Assembly (NCBI RefSeq): GCF_915070105.1
Contig: NZ_CAJZFJ010000001.1
Span: 16,066-80,065 of the forward strand
DNA: 64,000 bases
Direction: 5' to 3'
Origin: an uncultured Porphyromonas sp.
Lineage (GTDB): Bacteria; Bacteroidota; Bacteroidia; Bacteroidales; Porphyromonadaceae
Below are positions 36,089 through 45,233 of the stretch, one piece after another (the first letter of the stretch is position 1; every line of letters begins with the position of its first letter). A program made the position numbers and the translations under genes. The notes beneath the pieces were generated by a model. The model was not told the DNA's origin and did no database searches. It saw nothing but the letters and a program-made list of their open reading frames with translations.

Positions 36089-37399
36089 TTAATTGATTCG
36101 CGCCTTGCGGAACCATCCTTCATTGAAGGTTATCCCCACGGTGAGACCGATCATGTGCTCGCTCACCATGCCTGAGACACGAGGCTTCAGGTAACTGTAG
36201 TCGAGCGTTAGGCTGACTAGAGAGCGACGATCAATGAGTGGCATCCCGATACCGAGTGAAGCGCCGTACTGGTTGTAGCTAGCTAGCTCCCCATTAGGAG
36301 CAGGCACCTTCACATAGGAGTTGGAGCCATTGAGTCCAAAGCGGTAGTAGGAGCGACTGAATACGCTTCGTCCACGATAGTCTGGGATCCAAGAGCCACC
36401 TAGGGCGATACGATAGCGGTCAGTGAACTGTGCACCGGCACCAGCTTCGCCTGCTCGACTCCACTTCATATAGGAGACGTCAGCTCCTACACTGAAGACA
36501 TCCTGATAGCGATAGGTGAGCCCTGCGGAGAGACTCATGGGGCTCAGATGCTGTGCGCTAGAGGTCAGCGTGTCAGCCTTGATGAGCGTACTACGCTGTG
36601 TCTTGGTGTCGTACTGATACTGCATAGAGACAGCCTCGGAGCGGAGCTTCGTCTCTGGAGCGAAGGTCGCCCCTAGGACGAGACTACGCCCACGCTTGGC
36701 ATCTAGGGTCAGCTCATACTGTGCACCGATGTCGAACTTGAAGCCCTTTAGGTGTAGCTGGGACTGGTCGATCGGGTTGATCGCATTTTTCCCTGAGCTG
36801 TAGACCACCTGATGCTGCTGGGTCGTGTAGCCGAAGAGGTACGAGGCATTCACCCCAAGGGAGAACTGCCCGATACGTCCACCGATCCCGAGGTAGAGGT
36901 CATTGAAGCTACCACTACCTGAGTAGGCTCGCTGATAGAGACTCTGGTTCTCATCACCCTGGAGCTTCTCTGTGCTACCGAAGCGATAGCCAACGGTAGA
37001 GTAGGGGGTGATCCCTGCGCTGATGGCGAGGTGCTTGCTCACGGGGAAGAGGATCGTGAGGTAGTCGATATTCCCTAGGATACGGCTATCCTTCTTGCTC
37101 CCCTCTGCTAGGTAGGAGCCTCGCAGAGATACGGCTAGATCCATGATGAAGGTCAGGGAGTCTACAGCCGTGTAGGATGCGGGGTTGGCAGGGTTGGTGA
37201 TGTTGGGGTCTCGTAGCCCAGCACCTAGTCCTCCCATAGCACGGGCACCAGCGGTCTGGCGTTCGCCTAGTCGCCCATAGCCGTAGCGGCTGTAGGGGGA
37301 GCGTTCGCTATTGCCCTGTCCGTATAGAGAGGATGCACTGAGTGCTCCGATGAGCCCAGCCCAGACGAGCTGGTGGATGATCTTCTTCCTTGTTATCAT
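36089..37399 (-). CDS. Putative outer-membrane beta-barrel protein (FadL/OmpP1-like)
   Basis: A 436-residue protein with a signal peptide ending near SLYGQ (28). The mature N-terminus, RSPYSRYGYGRLGERQTAGARAMGGLGAGL, plus NPANPASYTAVDSL resemble FadL-type proteins. The rest is a run of amphipathic strands with aromatic residues, ending in a strand SEHMIGLTVGITFNEGWFRK. Its start codon overlaps the coaX stop (ATGA-type). The transported ligand is unknown. Confidence 0.75.
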   Translation of the reverse strand: MITRKKIIHQLVWAGLIGALSASSLYGQGNSERSPYSRYGYGRLGERQTAGARAMGGLGAGLRDPNITNPANPASYTAVDSLTFIMDLAVSLRGSYLAEGSKKDSRILGNIDYLTILFPVSKHLAISAGITPYSTVGYRFGSTEKLQGDENQSLYQRAYSGSGSFNDLYLGIGGRIGQFSLGVNASYLFGYTTQQHQVVYSSGKNAINPIDQSQLHLKGFKFDIGAQYELTLDAKRGRSLVLGATFAPETKLRSEAVSMQYQYDTKTQRSTLIKADTLTSSAQHLSPMSLSAGLTYRYQDVFSVGADVSYMKWSRAGEAGAGAQFTDRYRIALGGSWIPDYRGRSVFSRSYYRFGLNGSNSYVKVPAPNGELASYNQYGASLGIGMPLIDRRSLVSLTLDYSYLKPRVSGMVSEHMIGLTVGITFNEGWFRKARIN

Positions 37400-38130
37400 T
37401 TGTCTCTATTGTACTCCAATATCTTGTTTAGCCCATAGAGGACTAGGTCGGGCTCCACACAGACCTCTTCGCTGAGGAGCTCTTGTATCATTTGGGCATC
37501 GCCTCCCGTCAGGAAGACTACTGCCTCGGGGTTGGTCTGACGAAGAGCTTTGATGTAGCCCTCTACTTCGTAGATGAGCCCCTGTAGGACACCTCTACTG
37601 ATGGCCTCCTGCGTCGTGACTCCGAAGCCTAGGGTCGTATCCTCTAGGTCGGAGAGCAGGGGGAGGCGAGAGGTGAAGTGGTTCAGCGCCTTGAGCCTCG
37701 TGTAGAGGCCTGGGGAGATATTCCCCCCGAGGTACACTCCCAGCTGGGTAATGCGCTCAAAGGTGATCGCAGTCCCCGAATCTATGACCAGTAAGTCACT
37801 TCCCTTTGGTGCTAGGGAATATGCTCCGACGACAGCTGCTAGGCGGTCACTACCCAGTCGCTTGCGGTCGTAGGCCACCTCCAGAGGGATGGCAGTCTTC
37901 TCGTCCACCTTGACCATTGTGTGCAGACGCTCCGAGAGGAGTCCTAGTAGAGGCTTGTCCACTCTCGCTACGGAGCTGTAGATCGCTGCTTCTAGGCCTG
38001 GGTGAGCAGAGAGCACTTGTCCGGCTTCGCGTAGGGATAGGTGTGGGTAGGTATAGTGCTGTATGAGCCTTCCTTCGGCTGCTACAGCTACCTTGCACAC
38101 GGTATTCCCTTGGTCAATGATTAAGTTCAC
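37396..38130 (-). CDS. coaX: Type III pantothenate kinase
   Basis: A 244-residue ASKHA-fold kinase that phosphorylates pantothenate in coenzyme A synthesis. Motifs: LIIDQGNTVCKVAV at the N-terminus, VIDSGTAITFE and GGNISPGLYTRLKAL in the middle, and VVFLTGGDAQ near the end. It heads an operon of envelope genes and overlaps the next one by 4 bp. No consensus promoter box is obvious; CACAAAGAAA is close at 38157. Confidence 0.93.
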   Translation of the reverse strand: MNLIIDQGNTVCKVAVAAEGRLIQHYTYPHLSLREAGQVLSAHPGLEAAIYSSVARVDKPLLGLLSERLHTMVKVDEKTAIPLEVAYDRKRLGSDRLAAVVGAYSLAPKGSDLLVIDSGTAITFERITQLGVYLGGNISPGLYTRLKALNHFTSRLPLLSDLEDTTLGFGVTTQEAISRGVLQGLIYEVEGYIKALRQTNPEAVVFLTGGDAQMIQELLSEEVCVEPDLVLYGLNKILEYNRDK

Positions 38131-38250
38131 TTAGAATGGTAGAGTCAATTAGACCACAAAGAAACGCTTTTTCCTTGGAATAACCCCCTTCTCTGAGCTC
38201 TGGCACTATAATTCATTGTCCCATCTCTCCCTGCATATACCTCACTATGC

Positions 38251-38700
38251 CTAGTCGAGGAGAGACTCTCCCTCCCCGAGCTCTGCTCTCAGGAGGGATA
38301 GGGCTGACTCCTCAGCCTGGCGCATGCGTTCCTCGTCCTCATCCGTCTTATCGTTGAGTCCGCAGAGGTGCAGTACACCGTGGATGATCACTCTATGTAG
38401 CTCCTCGGCGTAGTCCGTCCCGATCTGCTCGGCATTGCTCCTGACCGTATCTAGGCTGATGAGCATATCGCCTGCTATCCTATCCCCCTCACTCTCATCG
38501 AAGGTGATGATGTCTGTGTAGTAGTCGTGGTCTAGGAAGTCTTGATTCGTCTGGAGGATACGCTCATCCCCGCAGAACTGGTAGCAGAGCTCGCCTACCT
38601 TGCGGTCATAGCTACGTGCTACCTCTTCGATCCAGCTACGGACGAGCTTCTTGCGGAGTCTCGGCTCCTCGACGTCTTCATCCGAATAAAAGGCTATCAT
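38251..38700 (-). CDS. ybeY: Endoribonuclease YbeY (rRNA maturation factor)
   Basis: A 149-residue protein of normal length. It acts in 16S rRNA 3' maturation and ribosome quality control. The UPF0054 block reads HGVLHLCGLND: the first two zinc histidines are present, while the third position, His in E. coli (GYDH), is Asp here. This may be usual for Bacteroidota. FDES and AGDMLISLDTV precede it. It lies 21 bp after the Sua5 gene, consistent with an RNA-processing operon rlmB-sua5-ybeY. Confidence 0.9.
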   Translation of the reverse strand: MIAFYSDEDVEEPRLRKKLVRSWIEEVARSYDRKVGELCYQFCGDERILQTNQDFLDHDYYTDIITFDESEGDRIAGDMLISLDTVRSNAEQIGTDYAEELHRVIIHGVLHLCGLNDKTDEDEERMRQAEESALSLLRAELGEGESLLD

Positions 38701-38721
38701 GATGATATCTATCTCTATGGC

Positions 38722-39357
38722 TTAATATTCCTTCTTCAATAATGGCTCTTCGTCCGCTAGGCGACCATGTCCCATACGGAGCACCTCGAAGGGCTCCTCT
38801 GTACAATCAACGACCGTAGAGGGGGCGAGTGGTATATCTCCAGCGTCAAAGACTCCTGCTACCTGTGCCCCGAAACGTTCGTCGATGAGCTCGGGGTTGG
38901 TCGCATACTCTGGCTCCTCACTATCCTCTATGGGGAGTGAGGCTGTGATCAGAGGGTTGCCTAGGTGCTCACTGAGTAGCTGCCCGATCGGGTGTTGGGC
39001 TAGGCGTACACCCACCTCCCGACGATGCTTGAAGATCTTGGGGAGAGCTCCCGAGGCTGGGAGGATGAAGGTGTAGTTCACCTCATGATCCTTGATGAAC
39101 TTGAAGGCACGATCATTCATCTTGCAGTACTCGGAGACCTGACTCAGCGAGTTGCAGGCGATGGAGAGGGCCTTCTTCTTCACATCTATCCCCTTGAGCC
39201 TACAGATCTCTTCGATGGCTCTTGCATTCAGGGCATCGCAGCAGTAGGCATAGCCCGAGGCTGTGGGATAGATGAAGATCTCCCCATCACGTAGCCGATC
39301 GATGAGCTGGCTAAGTAGCCTATAGTCGGGGTTGTCGGCGTAGAGCTTGATGAGCAT
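38722..39357 (-). CDS. L-threonylcarbamoyladenylate synthase (Sua5/YciO/YrdC)
   Basis: A 211-residue protein with the SUA5-type fold. It makes threonylcarbamoyl-AMP for t6A37 in tRNA, or belongs to the related YciO group. Blocks: GEIFIYPTASGYAYCCDA, RLKGIDVKKKALSIACNSL, NYTFILPASGALPK, and REVGVRLAQHPIGQLL. KKALS replaces the more common KxRP-type nucleotide site of YrdC, pointing to YciO-like members; I leave the symbol blank. rlmB is 35 bp upstream and ybeY 21 bp downstream. Confidence 0.85.
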   Translation of the reverse strand: MLIKLYADNPDYRLLSQLIDRLRDGEIFIYPTASGYAYCCDALNARAIEEICRLKGIDVKKKALSIACNSLSQVSEYCKMNDRAFKFIKDHEVNYTFILPASGALPKIFKHRREVGVRLAQHPIGQLLSEHLGNPLITASLPIEDSEEPEYATNPELIDERFGAQVAGVFDAGDIPLAPSTVVDCTEEPFEVLRMGHGRLADEEPLLKKEY

Positions 39358-39392
39358 GGTCTAAATAGGTCTTAGGGCAAGGGGGATTACTT

Positions 39393-40130
39393 CTACTTCT
39401 TCGCTTGGCGTACGACCTCGTAGATGAGGATACCACCAGCGACGGAGACATTCAGCGAACCGATAGCTCCTACCTGGGGGATACGTACTATGTGGTCTAC
39501 CATACGCAGTACGTCTGTCGATACCCCATGATCCTCGGCTCCGAGCACGAGACCCAGAGGAAGGCGTAGATCCGTCTCCGTGTAGAGGTCACTCGCCTTC
39601 TCTGAGGCTGCGACCACCTGGAGTCCGCTCTGCTGCAGTAGAGCTACTGCGGAGGCAATAGAGCTGACACGACATACGGGCAGGCGGTGCAGAGCACCAG
39701 CCGAGGTCTTGATGGCATCGGCTGTCACACTCACGCTCCCACGCTCGGGGATGATGATGGCATCGACGCCTGCGCACTCTGCAGTACGTGCTATCGCCCC
39801 GAAGTTCCTCACATCGGTCAAGCCGTCCAGCAGCACAACGAACGGGGATCGTCCCTGCTCGTAGATCATAGGGATGAGCTGCTCTAGTGACGTGTACTCG
39901 ATCTCGCTGACGAAGGCGATGACCCCCTGATGCTGTCCACGAGTCAGACGTGATAGACGCTCCTCGGGTACCATCTGTAGGGGGATGATACGCTCACGTG
40001 CCAGAGCCATGATACGATTTACTTCGTCGCTTCTTAGCCCTCGCTTTAGTAGTATTTTGTCGATTTCACGCCCTGCTTCTAGTGCTTCGAGCAGGGGGTG
40101 CATACCGAAGATCAAGTTATTTCTTCCCAT
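39393..40130 (-). CDS. rlmB: 23S rRNA 2'-O-methyltransferase, SpoU/TrmH family
   Basis: A 245-residue SPOUT methyltransferase. The N-terminal substrate domain (to about 80) starts IFGMHPLLEALEAG. SPOUT motifs 1-3 are visible: DGLTDVRNFGAIARTAECAG, LVLGAEDHGVS and PQVGAIGSLNVSVAGGIL. RlmB methylates G2251 of 23S rRNA in E. coli; another Gm site is possible here. It leads the probable rlmB-sua5-ybeY operon and has array element B about 125 bp upstream. Confidence 0.92.
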   Translation of the reverse strand: MGRNNLIFGMHPLLEALEAGREIDKILLKRGLRSDEVNRIMALARERIIPLQMVPEERLSRLTRGQHQGVIAFVSEIEYTSLEQLIPMIYEQGRSPFVVLLDGLTDVRNFGAIARTAECAGVDAIIIPERGSVSVTADAIKTSAGALHRLPVCRVSSIASAVALLQQSGLQVVAASEKASDLYTETDLRLPLGLVLGAEDHGVSTDVLRMVDHIVRIPQVGAIGSLNVSVAGGILIYEVVRQAKK

Positions 40131-40165
40131 TAAGTACAGTCCTAGAGTTTCTAATCTCTATAAGA

Positions 40166-40173
40166 CAAAGGTA
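40166..40173 (-). promoter_or_regulatory. Putative promoter -7 box for rlmB
   Basis: Minus-strand TACCTTTG matches TAnnTTTG, about 36 bp ahead of the ATG. Confidence 0.45.
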
Positions 40174-40254
40174 ACAAAAGATTAGCTCTCCCGCATTTCC
40201 CTCCCCCCGAAGAGGGTAGTTCCGATGCTTGTTCTCATTGGGGATGCTCTGCCC

Positions 40255-40586
40255 TTTGGCTCTATGGGTGGCTAGTCCATGTCCGAGGAAGCCATAGGTC
40301 CATATATGGAATGTCTAGGCGTTATCCCCGAGGAATGAACATACGGGAGAGCTCTACAGAGGACATACTTAGAGCGATGTTGTGTACACGTGTGTATACA
40401 GTTGTGTACACGCAGGTACACTATTGTGTACACACGTGTATACTTACCCCTCCTAGGTAGTAGGTATATGCTTGGTGTGTATACTCCTAGGATACAGATA
40501 TTTCTGTCTTGAGTATATGCTGCTTGACCACATTGCACTCCCCCCTCTCCAGACTTCATGAGTCAGCTCTATCCCGAGGAGCCGAA
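40255..40586 (+). mobile_element. MITE-like element, copy B (332 bp, non-coding)
   Basis: It starts with TTTGGCTC (40255-40262) and ends with GAGCCGAA (40579-40586), its near-exact inverse. The inner order matches copy A: GTCTAGGCGTTATCCCCGAG, ACAGAGGACATACTTAGAGCG, 62-bp array, CCTCCTAGGTAGTAGGTAT, TATGCTGCTTGA, and ACTTCATGAGTCAGC. No coding frame. Confidence 0.65.
40382..40443 (+). repeat. 62-bp palindromic array, copy B
   Basis: Units start at 40382, 40404 and 40426. The fourth 8-mer is AGGTACAC; the other five fit GTRTAYAC. Confidence 0.85.
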
Positions 40587-40648
40587 CATCCACCTGCTTT
40601 AGGTGGCTAGAGAGCGTAAGGCGTGAATTATTCCACTCTAATTCGCCC

Positions 40649-40765
40649 TATATCGAACACTCCGAGAGAGGGAGGCTAGAGGACATACCGAGAGGGGGAT
40701 ATGGATATATAACGTTCGCCCCCATCGCCTCTGTAAGGTGACGGGGGCGAACATACTGTGTCCTC
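40649..40765 (+). repeat. Dispersed hairpin repeat, copy 3
   Basis: A 17-bp stem (40714-40730 with 40736-40752) with one A-C mismatch and one G-T pair, preceded by TATATCGAACACTCCGAGAG and GGACATACCGAGAG, and followed by ATACTGTGTCCTC. Confidence 0.75.
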
Positions 40766-40930
40766 AGATGAGGTGAGTATAGGCTCTATGAGGGGCACTT
40801 GAGATGAGCTCTACATCGCTAGTGTGATCGGGGCTTTGGGGGAGGATAATACCTTCGTAGCTATGCCCCGCTTGCCATCCCTCCTCTTGTTTATAGTATA
40901 TGGGAGGATAGGTCAGGAGTAACCTAGAGG

Positions 40931-42811
40931 CTAGAGCCCGAGGCGGTAAAGGTGTAGGCCTCGTATCTGGGTGCTCCCTCCTTCGCTGAAGAGCTCCAGA
41001 GAGGTGTAGGGGGTACGGGGGAAGATGAGGTTGGACATAGCGATCCGCCCTCCCTCAACAAAGAGCTCCGCTAGGCTACGATCAATGAATAGACGTAGAC
41101 GGTAGGTCTTGCGTGCACAGAGCCCGAGTGGAGCCCAAGTGGAGAGGGCGAAGTCGTTCTGGTAGTTCAGTCCATCCCCCTTGCGCCAGTCTGCGCTCTC
41201 CCGCTCGTGCGGGGTAGCTTGCTCTCCGAAGGCGATCAGCCCACTCTGTGTCCGATCCATCACGACACGTCCCTTGGACAGGTCAAGGAAGATAGGCAGG
41301 CGATCCCCCTGCTTATTCGTCAGGACAACCCCTGCCTGAGTAACCCCTGCCTCAGGGGTTAGCTCAAGCTCGAGCTCAAAGGCGTCACTGTACGGAGCAA
41401 GCAGATCCTCATGGCGCACTCGCTCGGAGAGACGAGCCTCGGGGAGGGTGATGCTATCCTTACGGAGCTTGGTCACCTCTGAGGCAGGACGTGCCCCGAC
41501 ATAGGAGCGTCCTCCAGCCTCGAAGAGGAAGAGTTCACGGGGTAGGCCGTTGACACCTCGGCTCTGCTTATAGGGGGTGACATTGGCATACTGCCAGTTG
41601 CTTGCCCAGGGGATGCCGAGTACACGACCTGGCGTGCCGTGGAAGGTGACAAAGGCATAATGATCCTTGCCGAAGTCCAACCAGCGAGCGACCTCGGGTG
41701 CGGTGTCGGGTGTAAAGGTCTTCCCATCAAAGTTCCCGACGAAGTACTCCGTAGCACTTCCTCCGAAGGCTCCCCCGGGGTTGATATTGACCAGCATGAC
41801 CCACTTACGTATCCCCGTGCCCTCCATAGGGAGCTCGAAGAAGTCTGGGCACTCAAACTGACAGGGACGTGCTCCATATCCATCACCGAAGGCACTGACA
41901 TAGTCCCACTGCCGTAGGTCAGTCGAGCGATAGAAGCGCATCTCCTTGTCCGCAGAGACGATCATATACCAGCTCTTGTTCGGAGCATACCAGAAGACCT
42001 TGGGATCACGGAAGTCGCTGATACCATCGTGGGGGCTGAGGATGGGATTACCCGTGTACTTGGTGAAGCTCATCCCCTGATCCATGCTGTAGGCTAGGCA
42101 CTGAGCCTGCCACTGCTTGCCCTGACGCATCTTATGCGCCGTGTAGAAGGCAAGCAGAGCACCTTTCCCAAAGCCTGCCTGTCCCTCTCGGTCTATGATC
42201 GCACTGCCCGAGAAGATATGCCCTAGCGTATCACGTGCTAGGGCAGGCTCATGTGTCTGCCAGTGTAGGAGATCCTCTGAGGACGTATGCCCCCAGTACA
42301 TATTGCCCCACTTAGCTCCGTAGGGATTGTACTGGTAGTAGAGATGATAGCGACCATCCAGATAGACGAGTCCATTGGGATCATTCATCCATCCATAGGG
42401 TGGGGTATAGTGTAGGGTAGGGCGGTAGTAGTCTGCAGGTGCAGGAGTGAAGGTGTCACTTAGGCGGATCGAGTCCCAGGCAATAGCCTTGGCCCCTAGT
42501 CCGATGATCTCGACTTCACTCTCCCGATCCATAGGCAGAGCGAGGGGGACAAAGTAATCGATACTATCTACCGCTAGGCGTATATCAAGCTCCGTATCCT
42601 CAGGACGATCACCGATGAGGCGAACGAGGACCTCGGGCTGGCTCTCCTGTATGGGGAGTAGGAGGTATCGCTGTGGGGTACGTATCTGTACGAGGGCTGT
42701 CGTGTCACTCGTGCGCTGGATATGCATAGGCTGGGTGGTGTGGCTACAGCTCGCCATCAGCAGTAGGAGGGTGGTGAGGGCGAGGGTGAGTGAGAGTTGC
42801 TTGTAGGACAT
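40931..42811 (-). CDS. GH32 fructan hydrolase lipoprotein (levanase/inulinase type)
   Basis: A 626-residue lipoprotein (lipobox LMASC, C22). After a beta-rich N-terminal extension (about 30-125) comes the GH32 five-blade propeller with WMNDPNG (nucleophile D144), FRDP (267-270) and ECPD (acid/base E320), then the C-terminal beta-sandwich (about 480-626). It hydrolyses beta-fructans or sucrose-like substrates, probably at the cell surface. No SusC/SusD or fructokinase is nearby. The hydroxyacid dehydrogenase gene is 24 bp upstream on the same strand. Confidence 0.9.
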   Translation of the reverse strand: MSYKQLSLTLALTTLLLLMASCSHTTQPMHIQRTSDTTALVQIRTPQRYLLLPIQESQPEVLVRLIGDRPEDTELDIRLAVDSIDYFVPLALPMDRESEVEIIGLGAKAIAWDSIRLSDTFTPAPADYYRPTLHYTPPYGWMNDPNGLVYLDGRYHLYYQYNPYGAKWGNMYWGHTSSEDLLHWQTHEPALARDTLGHIFSGSAIIDREGQAGFGKGALLAFYTAHKMRQGKQWQAQCLAYSMDQGMSFTKYTGNPILSPHDGISDFRDPKVFWYAPNKSWYMIVSADKEMRFYRSTDLRQWDYVSAFGDGYGARPCQFECPDFFELPMEGTGIRKWVMLVNINPGGAFGGSATEYFVGNFDGKTFTPDTAPEVARWLDFGKDHYAFVTFHGTPGRVLGIPWASNWQYANVTPYKQSRGVNGLPRELFLFEAGGRSYVGARPASEVTKLRKDSITLPEARLSERVRHEDLLAPYSDAFELELELTPEAGVTQAGVVLTNKQGDRLPIFLDLSKGRVVMDRTQSGLIAFGEQATPHERESADWRKGDGLNYQNDFALSTWAPLGLCARKTYRLRLFIDRSLAELFVEGGRIAMSNLIFPRTPYTSLELFSEGGSTQIRGLHLYRLGL

Positions 42812-42835
42812 AGTAGAGAGAGGGGCTATGAGACC

Positions 42836-43798
42836 TTATACAACACGGCTAATATCTGTGCGCCCCTCTAGGAAGCGTAGTACGTTCTCCGTCATCTCCG
42901 CTGTCATCATCAGACGGCTGTCACGTGTCTGCGTCCCGACATGTGGAGTCATCACTACGTTGTCTAGCTCTGAGAGTGCAGGCAGGGGGAGGTCGTTATG
43001 CTCGAAGACATCCAGCCCAGCGGCTGCTATCTGCCCACTGCGAAGAGCCTCGACGAGGGCGGCTTCGTCTACGACTGCTCCACGAGCGGTGTTGATGAGG
43101 ATAGCATGCTGAGGCATGAGTGCCAGCTCACGTGCCCCGATCAGGTGGTGTGTCGCAGGGCTATAGGGGGTATGTAGGGAGATCACATCACTCTCACGGA
43201 GTATATCCTCCAGTGGACGGTAGGTGAGTTCTTTGGCTTGCTCGACCTCGGGAGCTAGGCGGTGTCGCTTGTAGTAGAGGACTTGCATACCGAAGGCACG
43301 ACAACGCTCTGCTACGGCCTCCCCGATATTACCATAGCCCACGATCCCGATCCGCTTGCCCTGTAGGAGCCAGCCTAGGCGGTCGATACGTGAGAGACTA
43401 ACCTTCACCCCAGGCTCACGACGTACGAGTCGGTCTAGCTCGCAGACACGGCGAGTGCAGTTCAGTAGGAGTGCTAGTGCTAGCTCAGCTGTAGGGACGA
43501 TGACAGAGTAGGGGGTATTGGTGACGGTGATGCCGTGTGTACGGGCATACTCGATGTCGATGTTGTTGTAGCCGACAGCGTAGTTGGCGATGAGTCGTAG
43601 ACGCTTGCCTAGGGCGATGAGCTCTGCTGGGATAGGGATGTCAAAGACACTACATAGCACATCTGCCTCGGGGATGAGCTCTCGTAACTCCTCGGGTGTG
43701 AAGTCCCGACCATGAGGGGGACGGATCAGCGTATGAGCTTGGGATAGTCGTTCGAAGCCTTCCTCTAGGGTGTCGAAGGCAATAAGTATGGTAGCCAT
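42836..43798 (-). CDS. D-isomer-specific 2-hydroxyacid dehydrogenase
   Basis: A 320-residue NAD(P)-dependent dehydrogenase; I start at MATILIAFDTLEEG, dropping 23 unconserved residues of the longer frame. Motifs: YAVGYNNIDIEYA, the dinucleotide loop IVGYGNIGEAVAER, NTARGAVVDEAAL with the substrate arginine, and MTPHVG with the catalytic histidine. Closest families are glyoxylate/hydroxypyruvate reductases, but the substrate cannot be fixed. It may be cotranscribed with the GH32 gene. Confidence 0.88.
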   Translation of the reverse strand: MATILIAFDTLEEGFERLSQAHTLIRPPHGRDFTPEELRELIPEADVLCSVFDIPIPAELIALGKRLRLIANYAVGYNNIDIEYARTHGITVTNTPYSVIVPTAELALALLLNCTRRVCELDRLVRREPGVKVSLSRIDRLGWLLQGKRIGIVGYGNIGEAVAERCRAFGMQVLYYKRHRLAPEVEQAKELTYRPLEDILRESDVISLHTPYSPATHHLIGARELALMPQHAILINTARGAVVDEAALVEALRSGQIAAAGLDVFEHNDLPLPALSELDNVVMTPHVGTQTRDSRLMMTAEMTENVLRFLEGRTDISRVV

Positions 43799-43850
43799 AG
43801 GAGTGTAGGGGTTATAAGTATGAACTATAGGGGCGAAGTTACAATAAATA

Positions 43851-43887
43851 TAGAGCTCATCCCCCACGTATGGCGGGATGAGCTCTA
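43851..43887 (-). terminator. Terminator-like hairpin behind namZ
   Basis: A perfect 13-bp stem (43851-43863 with 43875-43887), about 57 bp beyond the namZ stop. Confidence 0.55.
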
Positions 43888-43943
43888 GTAGGAATGGGGA
43901 TACCCCTATGGGCGGTAGGACGTCTCCCCCTCGATCGATGAGG

Positions 43944-45233
43944 CTACAGCGGAGGTAGAGTCAGCATACTATGCTCATCCCTCGTACTCGTGACCAGCGG
44001 ATCTATTACGTAGGTGGGTGGGGTGCTACCTCCCCAGTAGGCTCTGCGCCCCTCTGGATAGAGTAGATAGAGACGCCGGATGCGGAGGAAGGCCTTGATG
44101 CCCTCTTGCCATGAGGCACGTATGGCCTCTTCGCTCTGTCCCGCTAGAATCTGCTCTCGTAGCCTCTTCGTCCCAGCTAGTAGGTCGAAGGTACGAGGAC
44201 GATCAATGAGCTTGAGTCCAAGACGCATCGCTCGCTGGTGGAGTTCGATGAGCGGGGCTAGGCTAAGGCGTCCGCTAGGGAGCGAAGTCTCGGAGAAGTC
44301 CATGCCGTAGCATGCCTTCCCACGATGCTTGGGGTTGGAGTCTTCCCCTGGCTTGACTTGTGGCGTGAAGACATAGCTCCCAAGTTGCTTATTAGGATGG
44401 CCAATCGCCTGGAAGGGCTTATCTGTGCCTCGGCCTACACTTAGGATAGTGGCCTCGAAGAAGCAGAGCGAGGGGTAGAGGGCTATGGAACGATCGTTCG
44501 GGAGATTGGGACTAGGACGCACGGGGAGACTATAGGCATCACCATGCTGCCAGCCTAGTAGAGGGATGACCTTTAGCTGGCAGGCTTTTCCCGAGCGAAG
44601 CCACCGCTGTCCATTGATCATGAGTGCTAGTTCGCCGACAGTCATCCCATGGGCTACGGGTAGGGGATCGACTCCGATGAAGGAGCGACAGTCCGACTCT
44701 CGTATAGGCCCATCTACGAAGTCACAGGGGTTGGGACGGTCGCAGACGACGAAGGTCTTACCTGCCTCTTGGGCGGCCTCCATGAGGTAGTGCATGGAGG
44801 AGATATAGGTATAGAAGCGTACCCCCACATCCTGCAGATCAAAGATGAGGATATCTACATCGGAGAGCATCTCGGGTGTAGGGCGCTTGGTCTGTCCGTA
44901 GAGGCTGATCACGGGGAGCCCCGTACGTGGATCTGTACCACTAGATACATGCTTGCCTGCATCGACCTTGCCCCTTAGGCCATGCTCTGGGACGAAGATC
45001 TTCGAGATCTGGACACCACGGCTTAGGAGTGTATCGACTAGGTGAGTCTTTGCCTCACCGACGAGGGAGGATTGATTGACCATGAGCGCTACACGCTTCC
45101 CCTCCAGTAGGGGTAGGAGGAGCTCCATACGCTCTGCTCCCATGACGGGGCGAGTAGTACCCTCTGCCCATCCCTTCGTTATAAAGGAGAGGCAGAGAAG
45201 TAGGGTATAGCTTAGGCGGAGGAGGTGCTTCAT
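43944..45233 (-). CDS. namZ: Exo-beta-N-acetylmuramidase NamZ (DUF1343, GH171)
   Basis: A 429-residue exported protein (signal peptide to about 23, GWAEG). It fits DUF1343, characterised as NamZ, which releases MurNAc from peptidoglycan ends. Blocks: GKRVALMVNQSSLVG, KIFVPEHGLRGK, DILIFDLQDVGVRFYTYISS, CDRPNP, and LSVGRGTDKPFQAIGHP. The start overlaps the murI stop by 4 bp, so the two are translationally coupled: wall salvage linked to glutamate racemisation. Some relatives in oral Bacteroidota lack MurNAc synthesis and depend on such salvage. Confidence 0.88.
   Translation of the reverse strand: MKHLLRLSYTLLLCLSFITKGWAEGTTRPVMGAERMELLLPLLEGKRVALMVNQSSLVGEAKTHLVDTLLSRGVQISKIFVPEHGLRGKVDAGKHVSSGTDPRTGLPVISLYGQTKRPTPEMLSDVDILIFDLQDVGVRFYTYISSMHYLMEAAQEAGKTFVVCDRPNPCDFVDGPIRESDCRSFIGVDPLPVAHGMTVGELALMINGQRWLRSGKACQLKVIPLLGWQHGDAYSLPVRPSPNLPNDRSIALYPSLCFFEATILSVGRGTDKPFQAIGHPNKQLGSYVFTPQVKPGEDSNPKHRGKACYGMDFSETSLPSGRLSLAPLIELHQRAMRLGLKLIDRPRTFDLLAGTKRLREQILAGQSEEAIRASWQEGIKAFLRIRRLYLLYPEGRRAYWGGSTPPTYVIDPLVTSTRDEHSMLTLPPL

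Larger units (their letters stand above)
40131..40930. other. 800-bp intergenic region with two repeat families
   Basis: No gene. It holds an rlmB promoter box (40166-40173), element B (40255-40586) with its array, and hairpin repeat copy 3 (40649-40765). Confidence 0.6.
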
